Assembly: GCA_016280395.1 (NCBI GenBank)
Contig: JAEEGQ010000097.1
Coordinates: forward strand, 1-37,091
Length of the DNA: 37,091 bases
Direction: 5' to 3'
Source of the DNA: Lachnospiraceae bacterium
GTDB lineage: Bacteria > Bacillota > Clostridia > Lachnospirales > Lachnospiraceae
Under the pieces are notes generated by a model. The model was not told the DNA's origin. It saw only the letters and a program-made list of their open reading frames with translations, and searched no databases. The position numbers and the translations under genes are program-made. Position 1 is the stretch's first letter. Every line of letters begins with the position of its first letter. Positions 17,291-23,994 of this stretch are shown here, in pieces.

Positions 17291-17340
17291 TAAAGCATTC
17301 GATGCATACACATGTTTGTTGAAAGACTGATGTTTCTCAT
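17236..17340 (-). CDS. 34-residue Cys-rich leader peptide of a putative attenuator
   Basis: A short ORF (ATG 17340, TAA 17236) with AAAGGAAA upstream and a good promoter about 27 bases further up. It begins MRNISLSTNMCMHRML and ends GAGCCCRARV; residues 28-30 are three consecutive Cys (TGT TGT TGC). Known amino-acid leader peptides have runs of the regulated amino acid followed by a terminator, as here, and this operon concerns sulfur amino acids. The proposed mechanism is ribosome pausing at Cys codons when charged tRNA-Cys is low, altering which hairpin forms. The peptide itself probably has no other function. Evidence is base pairing and codon content only. Confidence 0.75.
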   Translation of the reverse strand: MRNISLSTNMCMHRMLYSRTYEWQGAGCCCRARV

Positions 17341-17373
17341 AACGTGTTTCCTTTCTTTTTTTTGTTGGGGTTA

Positions 17374-17402
17374 ATGTTATCACTGCGTGCCCGATGTGTA
17401 AA
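17374..17402 (-). promoter_or_regulatory. Promoter of the sulfur operon and its leader
   Basis: On minus: -35 TTTACA (17402-17397), 17-base spacer, -10 TAACAT (17379-17374); predicted start near 17367. The weak -10 fits an activator-dependent promoter. A 13-bp palindrome GTGTAAATTACAC (17396-17408) overlaps the -35. Confidence 0.65.
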
Positions 17403-17425
17403 TTACACTGTTATTATCGTCCATG

Positions 17426-17440
17426 ATAACCTGCGGTTAT
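17426..17440. promoter_or_regulatory. LysR-type regulator binding box (T-N11-A)
   Basis: ATAACC-TGC-GGTTAT is a perfect inverted repeat containing T-N11-A, the core of LysR-family sites. Its centre lies about 66 bases before the predicted start of the sulfur operon, the usual place of the primary LysR site. The 17396-17408 palindrome may be the second site. The adjacent LysR gene is the obvious candidate. Confidence 0.65.
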
Positions 17441-17465
17441 TGCATCGCAGGTCTTCGTTTATCGC

Positions 17466-17493
17466 AAAAAAACCGGAGCTTTTTCAGCTCCGG
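17466..17493 (-). terminator. Terminator of the lysR gene, overlapping its stop codon
   Basis: On minus, CCGGAGC (17493-17487) and GCTCCGG (17479-17473) form a 7-bp stem followed by seven U (17472-17466). The TGA stop falls at the loop edge, so the 5' arm is coding sequence. It separates the regulator transcript from the operon. Confidence 0.85.
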
Positions 17494-18395
17494 ATCTCCC
17501 TGTATTTAAGCAATTCTTCTATATAGGCTTCTCCGTATCTGGAGAGTCTGCCGTTTTTCCGCGTGATATAGCCTATTATCAGCGGATCTTCCTCTTTCAG
17601 CTTTACGGACACCATTCCTTTGAGCACCGCATCATCCTTTGCAAGCATTCCCGAACCTATCGAATATCCGCCGAGCTCGGCGATCATCTCCATCGTAGTC
17701 GCCCTGTCATCGGATTTTATCGCCTTATCAAATACGTGATCGGCCATTGCCTCCTCGTTCAGATAAAACGAGCCCTGTTCGCTTTGATCGAACATTATGC
17801 ACGGATAATCTTTAAGCTCGTCTATCGAGATCTCGGAACATCCCGCGTACTTGTGATCCTTCCAGAAATAAGCGTAGGTCTCCCGCTGCATGAGCGGTAC
17901 AAACTCAAGCCCGTATTCCCGGAACAGCTTTTTGATGATCTTTTCATTGGCGCCGGAATACGAAACTATCCCTACCTCGCTTTTAAGATCGCGGACATGC
18001 TGCAGGACCTTGTTTGTCTTGGTCTCGTGTATGCTGAAGCTGTATCTTGGAAGGTCAAAGCGTTTGATCACATTTGTGAAGGATCTTATCGCAAAATTGT
18101 AATGCTGGGTCGATACGGAAAAGGATTCGGTGTTCCGCCCGCTGTTCAGGTATTTGTCCTCTATTATCTCGTACTGGCTAACGGCTTTTTTGGCATATGT
18201 CAGGAACTCGCTTCCTTCGGATGTCAGCACGATCCCCTTGTTATTACGCTCAAATATGCGGATCCCGAGCTCTTCCTCCAGCTCGCGTATGCTCACCGAC
18301 AACGCAGGCTGCGAAACATACAGTTTTGTTGCGGCTTCCCTCATCGATTCCGAGGCTGCCGTCTCTATAACATATCTCAGCTGGTTAAAATTCAT
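17484..18395 (-). CDS. LysR-family transcriptional regulator
   Basis: 303 residues. The N-terminal winged helix-turn-helix (1-60; MNFNQLRYVIETA, LYVSQPALSVSIRELEEELG, IFERNNKGIVLT) is canonical. The rest is a two-lobed effector-binding domain. Members such as CysB, CmbR and YtlI control sulfur amino-acid genes and bind precursors such as O-acetylserine. It lies directly upstream of the sulfur operon in the same direction, with its own terminator, and a LysR box lies between. It has its own promoter at 18518-18546 with a 116-base leader. Effector not known. Confidence 0.93.
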   Translation of the reverse strand: MNFNQLRYVIETAASESMREAATKLYVSQPALSVSIRELEEELGIRIFERNNKGIVLTSEGSEFLTYAKKAVSQYEIIEDKYLNSGRNTESFSVSTQHYNFAIRSFTNVIKRFDLPRYSFSIHETKTNKVLQHVRDLKSEVGIVSYSGANEKIIKKLFREYGLEFVPLMQRETYAYFWKDHKYAGCSEISIDELKDYPCIMFDQSEQGSFYLNEEAMADHVFDKAIKSDDRATTMEMIAELGGYSIGSGMLAKDDAVLKGMVSVKLKEEDPLIIGYITRKNGRLSRYGEAYIEELLKYREIRS

Positions 18396-18517
18396 CCTGT
18401 CCTCATCCTTTGAACGATCCCCCGGATTATGTCGATGATCCGCAGCGAATCCGCAACGGAGGTATTGATCATCTCAGTCGATTTTTACGATATAAATGAA
18501 ATTTTATGCATAAAAAC

Positions 18518-18546
18518 ATTATATTACATAAAATTTTATAATTCAA
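18518..18546 (-). promoter_or_regulatory. Promoter of the lysR gene
   Basis: On minus: -35 TTGAAT (18546-18541), exact 17-base spacer, -10 TATAAT (18523-18518). The region is strongly AT-rich with several ATAAAATTTTAT-like symmetries. Confidence 0.75.
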
Positions 18547-18549
18547 GCT

Positions 18550-18597
18550 AAATACATAAATATTAATACTCCGAAATACATAAATATTAATACTCCG
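18550..18597. repeat. Perfect 24-bp tandem duplication upstream of the lysR promoter
   Basis: Two identical 24-bp units at 18550-18573 and 18574-18597, each containing TAAATATTAATACTCCG. The first starts four bases upstream of the -35 box, so the pair could be duplicated regulator or UP-element-like sites; recent slippage is an alternative. Confidence 0.85.
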
Positions 18598-18638
18598 GAA
18601 GTCTTCGTTCCTTGTACCGGACACACTGCCCGATGTCG

Positions 18639-20582
18639 TCAGAAGCCCAGTTTATGCTTTGTTTCAAGCTTTTCGCTGAATTCCTTGTCACCGCTTGCCG
18701 CAATGAAGTCTTCTTTTGTGATGACAAAATCGGTCTTCCCGGCAAGAGATGCGCGGAGTGCGGCTTTCGACCAGGTCCTCTCGTAAAGGTTCCTGACAAA
18801 TCTCGCATTAGCAAATTCCTTTGATGCCATATACCCGTCGGAAAGCTCATCAAAGAAGCGTTTTGCCTCGGCCTCAAGCTCGGGTGTATAGTCAAAATGC
18901 TTTCTCACCATCAGCATAAAGATCTCAAAAAGCTGTTCCTTCGTATAATTCGGGAAATCTATGAGGAGCGGCATACGGCTGCGCAGGCCGGGATTTGCCT
19001 TCATCAGGGTATCCATCTCGTCCGTATAACCGGCCATAACTATCAGCATGTCGTCCCTGTGATTCTCCATTTCGGCAACAAGCGTCGTGATCGCCTCCTT
19101 GCCGTAATCGTTGGACTGCTTTTCCCCGTCATAAAGTGCGTACGCCTCATCTATGAAAAGAACGGAACCGTAGGAATCGCGGCAGATAGTCGCAGTCTTT
19201 ACCGCTGTCTGGCCGACATACTCTGCTATAAGGTCTCTGGCCGTGTACTCGAAGAAGCCTCCTTTTCTGAGTATCCCTTCTTCGCGCATTATCTGTCCGA
19301 CGATCCTCGCAACCGTAGTCTTTCCGGTTCCCGGTGCGCCCGTAAAGCGCATGTGTATCGACGGCCTGTCAAGCTTTTCGTTAGTGATCGCAACCTTTAC
19401 CTGTGCGATTATCTCACGGATGCGCTCCGTGATCTTCTCCATGCCTATAAGCTCTTCAAGAGCCGCATATCCCGTGGCTTTCTGTTTTTTCCTGTCCACA
19501 AGCCCTTCCACGTCCGACCCATGGATAACGGCGTCCTTAACCTCTTCTCCCGCCGCAAGAGTCCTCGCATCAAACCTTGTTTTTCCGAGTATTATCTCAT
19601 ATGCGACCTTTTCAGCGCTCTTAAAGCCGTAAAAGCGGCCATCCATCTTCTCAAGGTGTATTTTGTCGAGTGCCACCTCCTGGATGCTTGTTTCGGGCGT
19701 ATATCTGCTCTCGTTGATTACGTTCCAGATACCCTCCATGACTACGGTATCGTGTATCGGCGGGACCGCAACGACCTTTAAGAGCATCGTATCCGACAGG
19801 ATGTCTGTTATCTCGTCAAGCGCCTTTTTCTCAAGGAACGGTATCCTGAACGCAAATACATAGTCGCCCTGATACGCTTCAAGCTGTTTTATAAAGCTCC
19901 TGAGGTCGTTCTTCCTGTTCCCTTCTAGAAAATACGAGATATCAAAAGCTGCGATGTTATATTCCCTCGCATCTTCATGATTCCTGAGAAAATCTATCGC
20001 GTCATCGACCGTCCCGCAGGCATTGGAGGTTTCCTTGCCCACGGCCATCTCCGTATAATGCGTCCTGCTGCCATATTCATCTTCCGGATATATCCTGAAT
20101 CTATGAAGTATGTCGCCGAGCGAAGACAAAAGTGTGGTAAAACCGCAGCCTCTGTCAACGGCAAACAGATAATTCTGATGTAAAAGCACATTTTTCGCGT
20201 TATTCTTTTCAAGCTCCGGAATGCTCTCTGCAATCTCCTCCACAAGGTGCTGGTATGCCGGCACGCCGTAATACTGCGTAAGTACCTGGCGGAGCATCGT
20301 ATTGATCTCCTCTTCCCCGTCGTAGGGCATTATAACGATATCCGGCGCGGACTCACCCGGGAACACGTTTGCAAAGGCTTGCGACAGTATCTCCCTGCAC
20401 CTGTCCCTTGTTTCCGCTTCGAGTACATAAACCGCAAAGGTGAAGCGGTACATCACCATCTCTGTACCAATATCGGTTTCCATGATCTCTTTTTTCAACT
20501 CTTCCCAATGTGCGCCGAGAAGCTCCATCCTTGCCTGTGAGAACTCATAATCAGGCATGATCCTTGCAACAAACTTACCCAT
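18639..20582 (-). CDS. CbbX/SpoVK-type AAA+ ATPase with degenerate N-terminal half
   Basis: 647 residues. The C-terminal AAA+ module has Walker A GAPGTGKT (415-422), Walker B VLFIDEA (474-480), a sensor segment MLIVMAGYTDEM and an arginine region GLRSR; it is of the CbbX/SpoVK type, hexameric remodellers. The N-terminal 370 residues look like a second, decayed AAA-like half: DRGCGFTT (143-150) sits where a P-loop would be but lacks the lysine. Client protein unknown. ATG 20582 is chosen over an upstream in-frame start because AGGAG lies seven bases before it. A terminator-like hairpin sits just upstream of that ribosome site. Confidence 0.85.
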   Translation of the reverse strand: MGKFVARIMPDYEFSQARMELLGAHWEELKKEIMETDIGTEMVMYRFTFAVYVLEAETRDRCREILSQAFANVFPGESAPDIVIMPYDGEEEINTMLRQVLTQYYGVPAYQHLVEEIAESIPELEKNNAKNVLLHQNYLFAVDRGCGFTTLLSSLGDILHRFRIYPEDEYGSRTHYTEMAVGKETSNACGTVDDAIDFLRNHEDAREYNIAAFDISYFLEGNRKNDLRSFIKQLEAYQGDYVFAFRIPFLEKKALDEITDILSDTMLLKVVAVPPIHDTVVMEGIWNVINESRYTPETSIQEVALDKIHLEKMDGRFYGFKSAEKVAYEIILGKTRFDARTLAAGEEVKDAVIHGSDVEGLVDRKKQKATGYAALEELIGMEKITERIREIIAQVKVAITNEKLDRPSIHMRFTGAPGTGKTTVARIVGQIMREEGILRKGGFFEYTARDLIAEYVGQTAVKTATICRDSYGSVLFIDEAYALYDGEKQSNDYGKEAITTLVAEMENHRDDMLIVMAGYTDEMDTLMKANPGLRSRMPLLIDFPNYTKEQLFEIFMLMVRKHFDYTPELEAEAKRFFDELSDGYMASKEFANARFVRNLYERTWSKAALRASLAGKTDFVITKEDFIAASGDKEFSEKLETKHKLGF

Positions 20583-20595
20583 AACTTTTCTCCTG

Positions 20596-20633
20596 AAAAA
20601 ACGAATGCAGGCGTTTAGAACACGTCTGCATTC
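20596..20633 (-). terminator. Terminator-like hairpin directly before the AAA+ ribosome site
   Basis: On minus, GAATGCAG (20633-20626) and CTGCATTC (20610-20603) pair across a 15-base loop, followed by G-free U6 after one CG step (20601-20596) and then immediately CAGGAG. It may end the Nudix/asd transcript or act as an attenuator for the AAA+ gene. Confidence 0.6.
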
Positions 20634-20679
20634 AGAATACCACATATTATGGTTTTTCACAATTCTTTTTGGATCGCCG

Positions 20680-20710
20680 TGAGTCAGTGGAGTCGTTTCC
20701 CGGTGACTCA
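20680..20710. repeat. 31-bp REP-like element, copy B
   Basis: Inverse-orientation partner of the element at 5221-5251, with the same TGAGTCA/TGACTCA ends and the shared core GTCGTTT. It starts six bases after the Nudix stop and is followed by T7 on plus, so it also looks like a plus-oriented terminator. Confidence 0.65.
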
Positions 20711-20716
20711 TTTTTT

Positions 20717-21190
20717 TCAATCCGCGACCGCATCGGTCAGGACATCCTTTACATATGTGAGTTTCAGCGAAAATACATCCTGCCTTGTATCGAGCAGCTC
20801 AAACATGAGCCTGTCGCCTTCCCATATGGGAAGCTGCGTAACCCGGGGCTTTTCTATCCATTCAAGCGTTCCCTCGCTGCACTCGCCAACTTCTCCGGTA
20901 AAATCGGAACAGGTGTACAGGAAAGTCAGCTCATAGAGGTCGTCTATGAGGAAAGTGATTATCCCGCGGAGCTTAGGATCCCGGAGTGTCAGGCCGGTCT
21001 CCTCTTTGGCCTCGCGCTTTATACATTCCAACGGGCTCTCGCCGTCTTCAACATGCCCGCCTATCCCGATATACTTGTCTTTATTGATGTCATGCTTCTT
21101 CTTTACCCTGTGAAGCATCAGATATTTACCGTCTTTTTCAACATAACAGAGCGTTGTTACGGCAAGCTTTCCTTCTGTTCCAAGCTGCAT
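20717..21190 (-). CDS. Nudix hydrolase, MutT-like
   Basis: 157 residues. A complete Nudix box spans 45-67: GHVEDGESPLECIKR followed by EAKEETGL, with the REXXEE metal ligands. The early segment VTTLCYVEKDGKYLMLHRV and a Trp-containing end fit 8-oxo-dGTP diphosphatase or similar housecleaning enzymes; the true substrate cannot be read. ATG 21190 is preferred to one eight codons earlier (21214) because AGGAGG lies five bases before it. It follows asd after 65 bases with no clear terminator, so read-through is likely. Confidence 0.9.
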   Translation of the reverse strand: MQLGTEGKLAVTTLCYVEKDGKYLMLHRVKKKHDINKDKYIGIGGHVEDGESPLECIKREAKEETGLTLRDPKLRGIITFLIDDLYELTFLYTCSDFTGEVGECSEGTLEWIEKPRVTQLPIWEGDRLMFELLDTRQDVFSLKLTYVKDVLTDAVAD

Positions 21191-21255
21191 CTTGGCCTCC
21201 TGCGGCATCTTCACGGCATCTTGCGGTATATGACCGGATCAGGCCGTGTTCCGGT

Positions 21256-22341
21256 TTATTTAGCCTTGATATACCCCTGTGCGGTAAGTAGTTCTGCCGA
21301 AAGAACTGCACCGCCGGCTGCACCTCTTAAGGTGTTGTGGGACATGCCGATGAACTTCCAGTCGTAGACCCTGTCCTCACGCAGACGGCCGGCACATACT
21401 GCCATACCGTTCTCACAGTTGCGGTCAAGCGCGATCTGCGGACGGTTGTCCTCTTCAAAATAGTGGATGAACTGCTTGGGAGCGCTCGGAAGCTCAAGCT
21501 CCTGGGGAACGCTCTTAAAGTTTGCCCATCTTTCAAGTATCTCTTCCTTCGAAGGCTTCTTCTCGAAATCTACGAAAACCGCAGCCGTGTGGCCGTTTGT
21601 AACAGGCACGCGGATACACTGTGTGGTGATTATGGGAGCCTCAGCCTTTACGATCACGCCGTTCTCGATCCTTCCCCAGATCTTAAGCGGCTCCTGCTCG
21701 CTCTTCTCTTCTTCGCCGCCGATGTAGGGGATGATGTTGTCAACCATCTCGGGCCAGTCCTTAAAGGTCTTGCCGGCACCGGAAATAGCCTGATAAGTGC
21801 AGGCAACAACGGTCTTTATGCCAAAATCGCGGAGCGGGTGGAGCATGGGTGTGTAGGTCTGGATAGAGCAGTTGGGCTTAACAGCTACAAAACCTCTTGT
21901 TGTTCCGAGGCGCTTCTTCTGGAACGGGATGATCTCCATGTGCTCGGGGTTGAGTTCCGGAACGACCATGGGAACATCGGGAGTCCAGCGGTGCGCGCTG
22001 TTGTTGGAAACAACAGGTGTTTCAGCCTTTGCATAAGCTTCTTCGATGGCTCTGATCTCTTCTTTTGTCATATCCACCGCGCTGAATACGAAATCAACAT
22101 CATTTGCGATCTCTTCAACATCATTAACATTCTTTACGATAAGGTTCTTAACGTTTTCAGGCATAGCGTTGTCAAGCTTCCAGCGGCTGCCCACAGCCTC
22201 TTCATAGCTCTTGCCTGCTGAACGGGGGCTTGCTGCCACCGTAACGACCTCGTACCAGGGATGGTTCTCAAGGAGCGATACAAAACGCTGTCCAACCATG
22301 CCTGTGGCGCCAAGAACGCCTACTCTTAACTTCTTATCCAT
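21256..22341 (-). CDS. asd: Aspartate-semialdehyde dehydrogenase
   Basis: 361 residues. NADPH-dependent reduction of aspartyl phosphate to aspartate semialdehyde, shared by lysine, diaminopimelate, threonine and methionine synthesis. NADP loop GATGMVG (11-17), catalytic Cys158 in VAVKPNCSIQ, and the downstream QAISGAGKTF and HTAAVFVDF segments. This is the longer archaeal/fungal-like branch rather than the E. coli or Bacillus type, judged by length and the KPNCSIQ context. GGAGG lies six bases before ATG 22341. It has its own promoter and a structured 77-base leader. Confidence 0.94.
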   Translation of the reverse strand: MDKKLRVGVLGATGMVGQRFVSLLENHPWYEVVTVAASPRSAGKSYEEAVGSRWKLDNAMPENVKNLIVKNVNDVEEIANDVDFVFSAVDMTKEEIRAIEEAYAKAETPVVSNNSAHRWTPDVPMVVPELNPEHMEIIPFQKKRLGTTRGFVAVKPNCSIQTYTPMLHPLRDFGIKTVVACTYQAISGAGKTFKDWPEMVDNIIPYIGGEEEKSEQEPLKIWGRIENGVIVKAEAPIITTQCIRVPVTNGHTAAVFVDFEKKPSKEEILERWANFKSVPQELELPSAPKQFIHYFEEDNRPQIALDRNCENGMAVCAGRLREDRVYDWKFIGMSHNTLRGAAGGAVLSAELLTAQGYIKAK

Positions 22342-22353
22342 AAATAGCCTCCG

Positions 22354-22406
22354 TTTCACATGTTTCCTGCCCTTTGGCAGTCCGTGAAATGTCTTTCCAC
22401 GAAACA
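22354..22406 (-). ncRNA. Candidate structured leader of asd
   Basis: In the asd 5' leader three helices can form: TGTTTC/GAAACA (minus 22406-22401 with 22366-22361), CGTG/CACG and CTGCC/GGCAG (22380-22367), together a three-way junction. An alternative helix TTTCAC (22389-22384) with GTGAAA (22359-22354) would end next to the GGAGG. The short stems make this tentative; it matches no riboswitch I recognise, and is far too short for a lysine riboswitch. Confidence 0.3.
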
Positions 22407-22424
22407 CATTTGTCTTTTCTACGT

Positions 22425-22453
22425 ATAATACTACTTACAATTCAAAAGTGCAA
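22425..22453 (-). promoter_or_regulatory. Promoter of asd
   Basis: On minus: -35 TTGCAC (22453-22448), 17-base spacer, -10 TATTAT (22430-22425). Predicted start near 22418. Confidence 0.6.
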
Positions 22454-22461
22454 GCATATTT

Positions 22462-23547
22462 TTAAAAAAATACGGGCAATATTTCGTTAAGCTCACTTAA
22501 CGTTGTAACACAGCTCACTTTTGCACGGAGCTTTGCAGATCCGGGGAAACCTGCGGTATAGCTGCAGACATGCCTTCTCATCTCGGGGATGGCCCTGTCC
22601 TCGCCCTTGAACTTGCATAACTCCTTTGCATGACGCATTATCATGGTGCGAACCGTTTCCCATGAAGGCTTCCTGTATATCTCATTCGGGTCGCGCCCGA
22701 TTATCGATCCCAGGCTTTCGCCCGCTGCAAGCCGTCTTCCGGCCTCGCGTACAGCATCCGTACTCTCAAAGCACTCCGCAAACGCGTTGATCTCCGCAAA
22801 TACCCACGGGTTTCCTTCCGCTCCGCGTCCTATCATTACCATGTCGCAGCCTGTAAGATAAAGCATCTTTGCGGCATCTTCAAAGGATCTTACATCTCCG
22901 TTCCCTATCACAGGAACGGAAACCCTCTCTTTTACGCGTTTTATGCAGTCCCAGTCGGCTTTTCCGCTGTAATACTGCTCTCTTGTACGGCCGTGGACGG
23001 CGACAGCCACTGCCCCGGATTCCTGCGCGATATATGCGCATTCCGCAGCATTCTCGATGTCGGCGGCAAATCCCTTTCGCAGCTTCACGGTAACAGGCTT
23101 TACCGTTGCCTTTGAAACCGCCTCCACAATACGTCCGATAAGCGCGGGATCCTTCATCAGTGCAGAGCCTTCACCGTTGTTCACTATCTTCGGCACGGGA
23201 CACCCCATGTTGATGTCAAGGATGTCGAAAGGCAGCTCCTCTATACGTTTTGCGGTTTCCGCCATTATTTCCGGCTCGCTTCCGAAAAGCTGCAGCGCAA
23301 CCGGGCTTTCCTCCGGTTCGGTAAACAGAAGGTCTTTCGTGTTTTTGTTGTTGTAATGTATGCCCTTTGCGCTCACCATCTCGGTGTAAAGCAGCGACAC
23401 CCCCTGCTCTTTACATAAAAGTCGAAAAGGCGGGTCTGTTACACCCGCCATAGGTCCAAGGGCCGTAAACCCTTCGATCTTCACTTTTCCGATGTTGACA
23501 GAGCCCTTGTTGGAGCTCCCGCTGTTCGTTCCCATAGGAAAAAGCAT
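22462..23547 (-). CDS. dusB: tRNA-dihydrouridine synthase
   Basis: 361 residues. FMN-dependent reduction of uridine to dihydrouridine in tRNA. Seen: the FMN-binding start LGPMAGVTDPPFRLL (30-44), the catalytic Cys116 in DINMGCPVPK, VKLRKGF, HGRTREQYYSG and a GNGDV segment. Dus family is certain; DusB is the usual Firmicute form. The first ATG (23547) has GGAGG only two bases away; ATG at residue 5 is the alternative but its spacing is long, so the exact start is uncertain. It begins 9 bases after the small conserved gene and is likely co-translated with it. Confidence 0.92.
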   Translation of the reverse strand: MLFPMGTNSGSSNKGSVNIGKVKIEGFTALGPMAGVTDPPFRLLCKEQGVSLLYTEMVSAKGIHYNNKNTKDLLFTEPEESPVALQLFGSEPEIMAETAKRIEELPFDILDINMGCPVPKIVNNGEGSALMKDPALIGRIVEAVSKATVKPVTVKLRKGFAADIENAAECAYIAQESGAVAVAVHGRTREQYYSGKADWDCIKRVKERVSVPVIGNGDVRSFEDAAKMLYLTGCDMVMIGRGAEGNPWVFAEINAFAECFESTDAVREAGRRLAAGESLGSIIGRDPNEIYRKPSWETVRTMIMRHAKELCKFKGEDRAIPEMRRHVCSYTAGFPGSAKLRAKVSCVTTLSELNEILPVFF

Positions 23548-23556
23548 TCCCTCCGT

Positions 23557-23883
23557 TCAGCTGTCCTTCTTTGCTTCGATGATTATCTTGTGATACAGCT
23601 CGAGAGCTTCCATAAGCTCGCCATATTTCGTCCTTATCTGCTTGATCTTGAGGTCGCTTCCGATCTCATCAAAGTCAAAATCCCCGTCTCTGCTCTCAAC
23701 TTTAAGGATCAGCCTGCCGTCAGGCCTGTACTCCATTGTAAAGATTCCGCCGATCTCTTCCGTGTACGATACGCAGATCATCTTAAGATCCTTTTTGACC
23801 TCTCTTGGGAGCCCCTCATAATCCGGGTTCAGATAATATTTCTTCTCGTATGCGCTGCTGCCGCATAAAACTACATTATCCAT
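23557..23883 (-). CDS. Small conserved protein (DUF6145-like)
   Basis: 108 residues, soluble, acidic. It starts MDNVVLCGSSAYEKKYYLNP and has a central strand-rich part (GGIFTMEY, GRLILKVES) and a C-terminal helix (KYGELMEALELYHKIIIEA). I recall a Lachnospiraceae family, DUF6145, with this pattern; no function is known. It precedes dusB by 9 bases in the same direction, which suggests shared expression but not function. AAAGGC lies upstream of the ATG. Confidence 0.78.
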   Translation of the reverse strand: MDNVVLCGSSAYEKKYYLNPDYEGLPREVKKDLKMICVSYTEEIGGIFTMEYRPDGRLILKVESRDGDFDFDEIGSDLKIKQIRTKYGELMEALELYHKIIIEAKKDS

Positions 23884-23925
23884 TGCAAAGCCTTTCTATT
23901 GTCTATTCAGATAGACTGTTTTCCG

Positions 23926-23955
23926 AAAAACTTTCCACTCAAGTGGAAAGTTTTT
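23926..23955. terminator. Strong bidirectional terminator after argF
   Basis: AAAAACTTTCCACT (23926-23939) and AGTGGAAAGTTTTT (23942-23955) are perfectly complementary over 14 bp, with A/T flanks on both sides. It ends the argF transcript and probably insulates the small conserved gene downstream. Confidence 0.8.
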
Positions 23956-23963
23956 CAGATGTT

Positions 23964-23983
23964 CAGTTCACTCAAGTGAACTG
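23964..23983. repeat. Second hairpin with the same core as the adjacent terminator
   Basis: CAGTTCACT (23964-23972) and AGTGAACTG (23975-23983) pair perfectly. It shares the inner CACT-CA-AGTG core with the neighbouring terminator but has no U-run. A third small inverted repeat, GTCTAT/ATAGAC, is at 23901-23915. Confidence 0.55.
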
Positions 23984-23994
23984 TCCATATGAAC

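Noticed and set aside
20583-20720. 46-residue N-terminal extension of the AAA+ protein
   Set aside because: It would translate through the REP-like element and the terminator-like hairpin; AGGAG precedes ATG 20582.
22342-22424. Lysine riboswitch before asd
   Set aside because: The leader is about 77 bases, too short for the lysine riboswitch, and none of its conserved core is visible.
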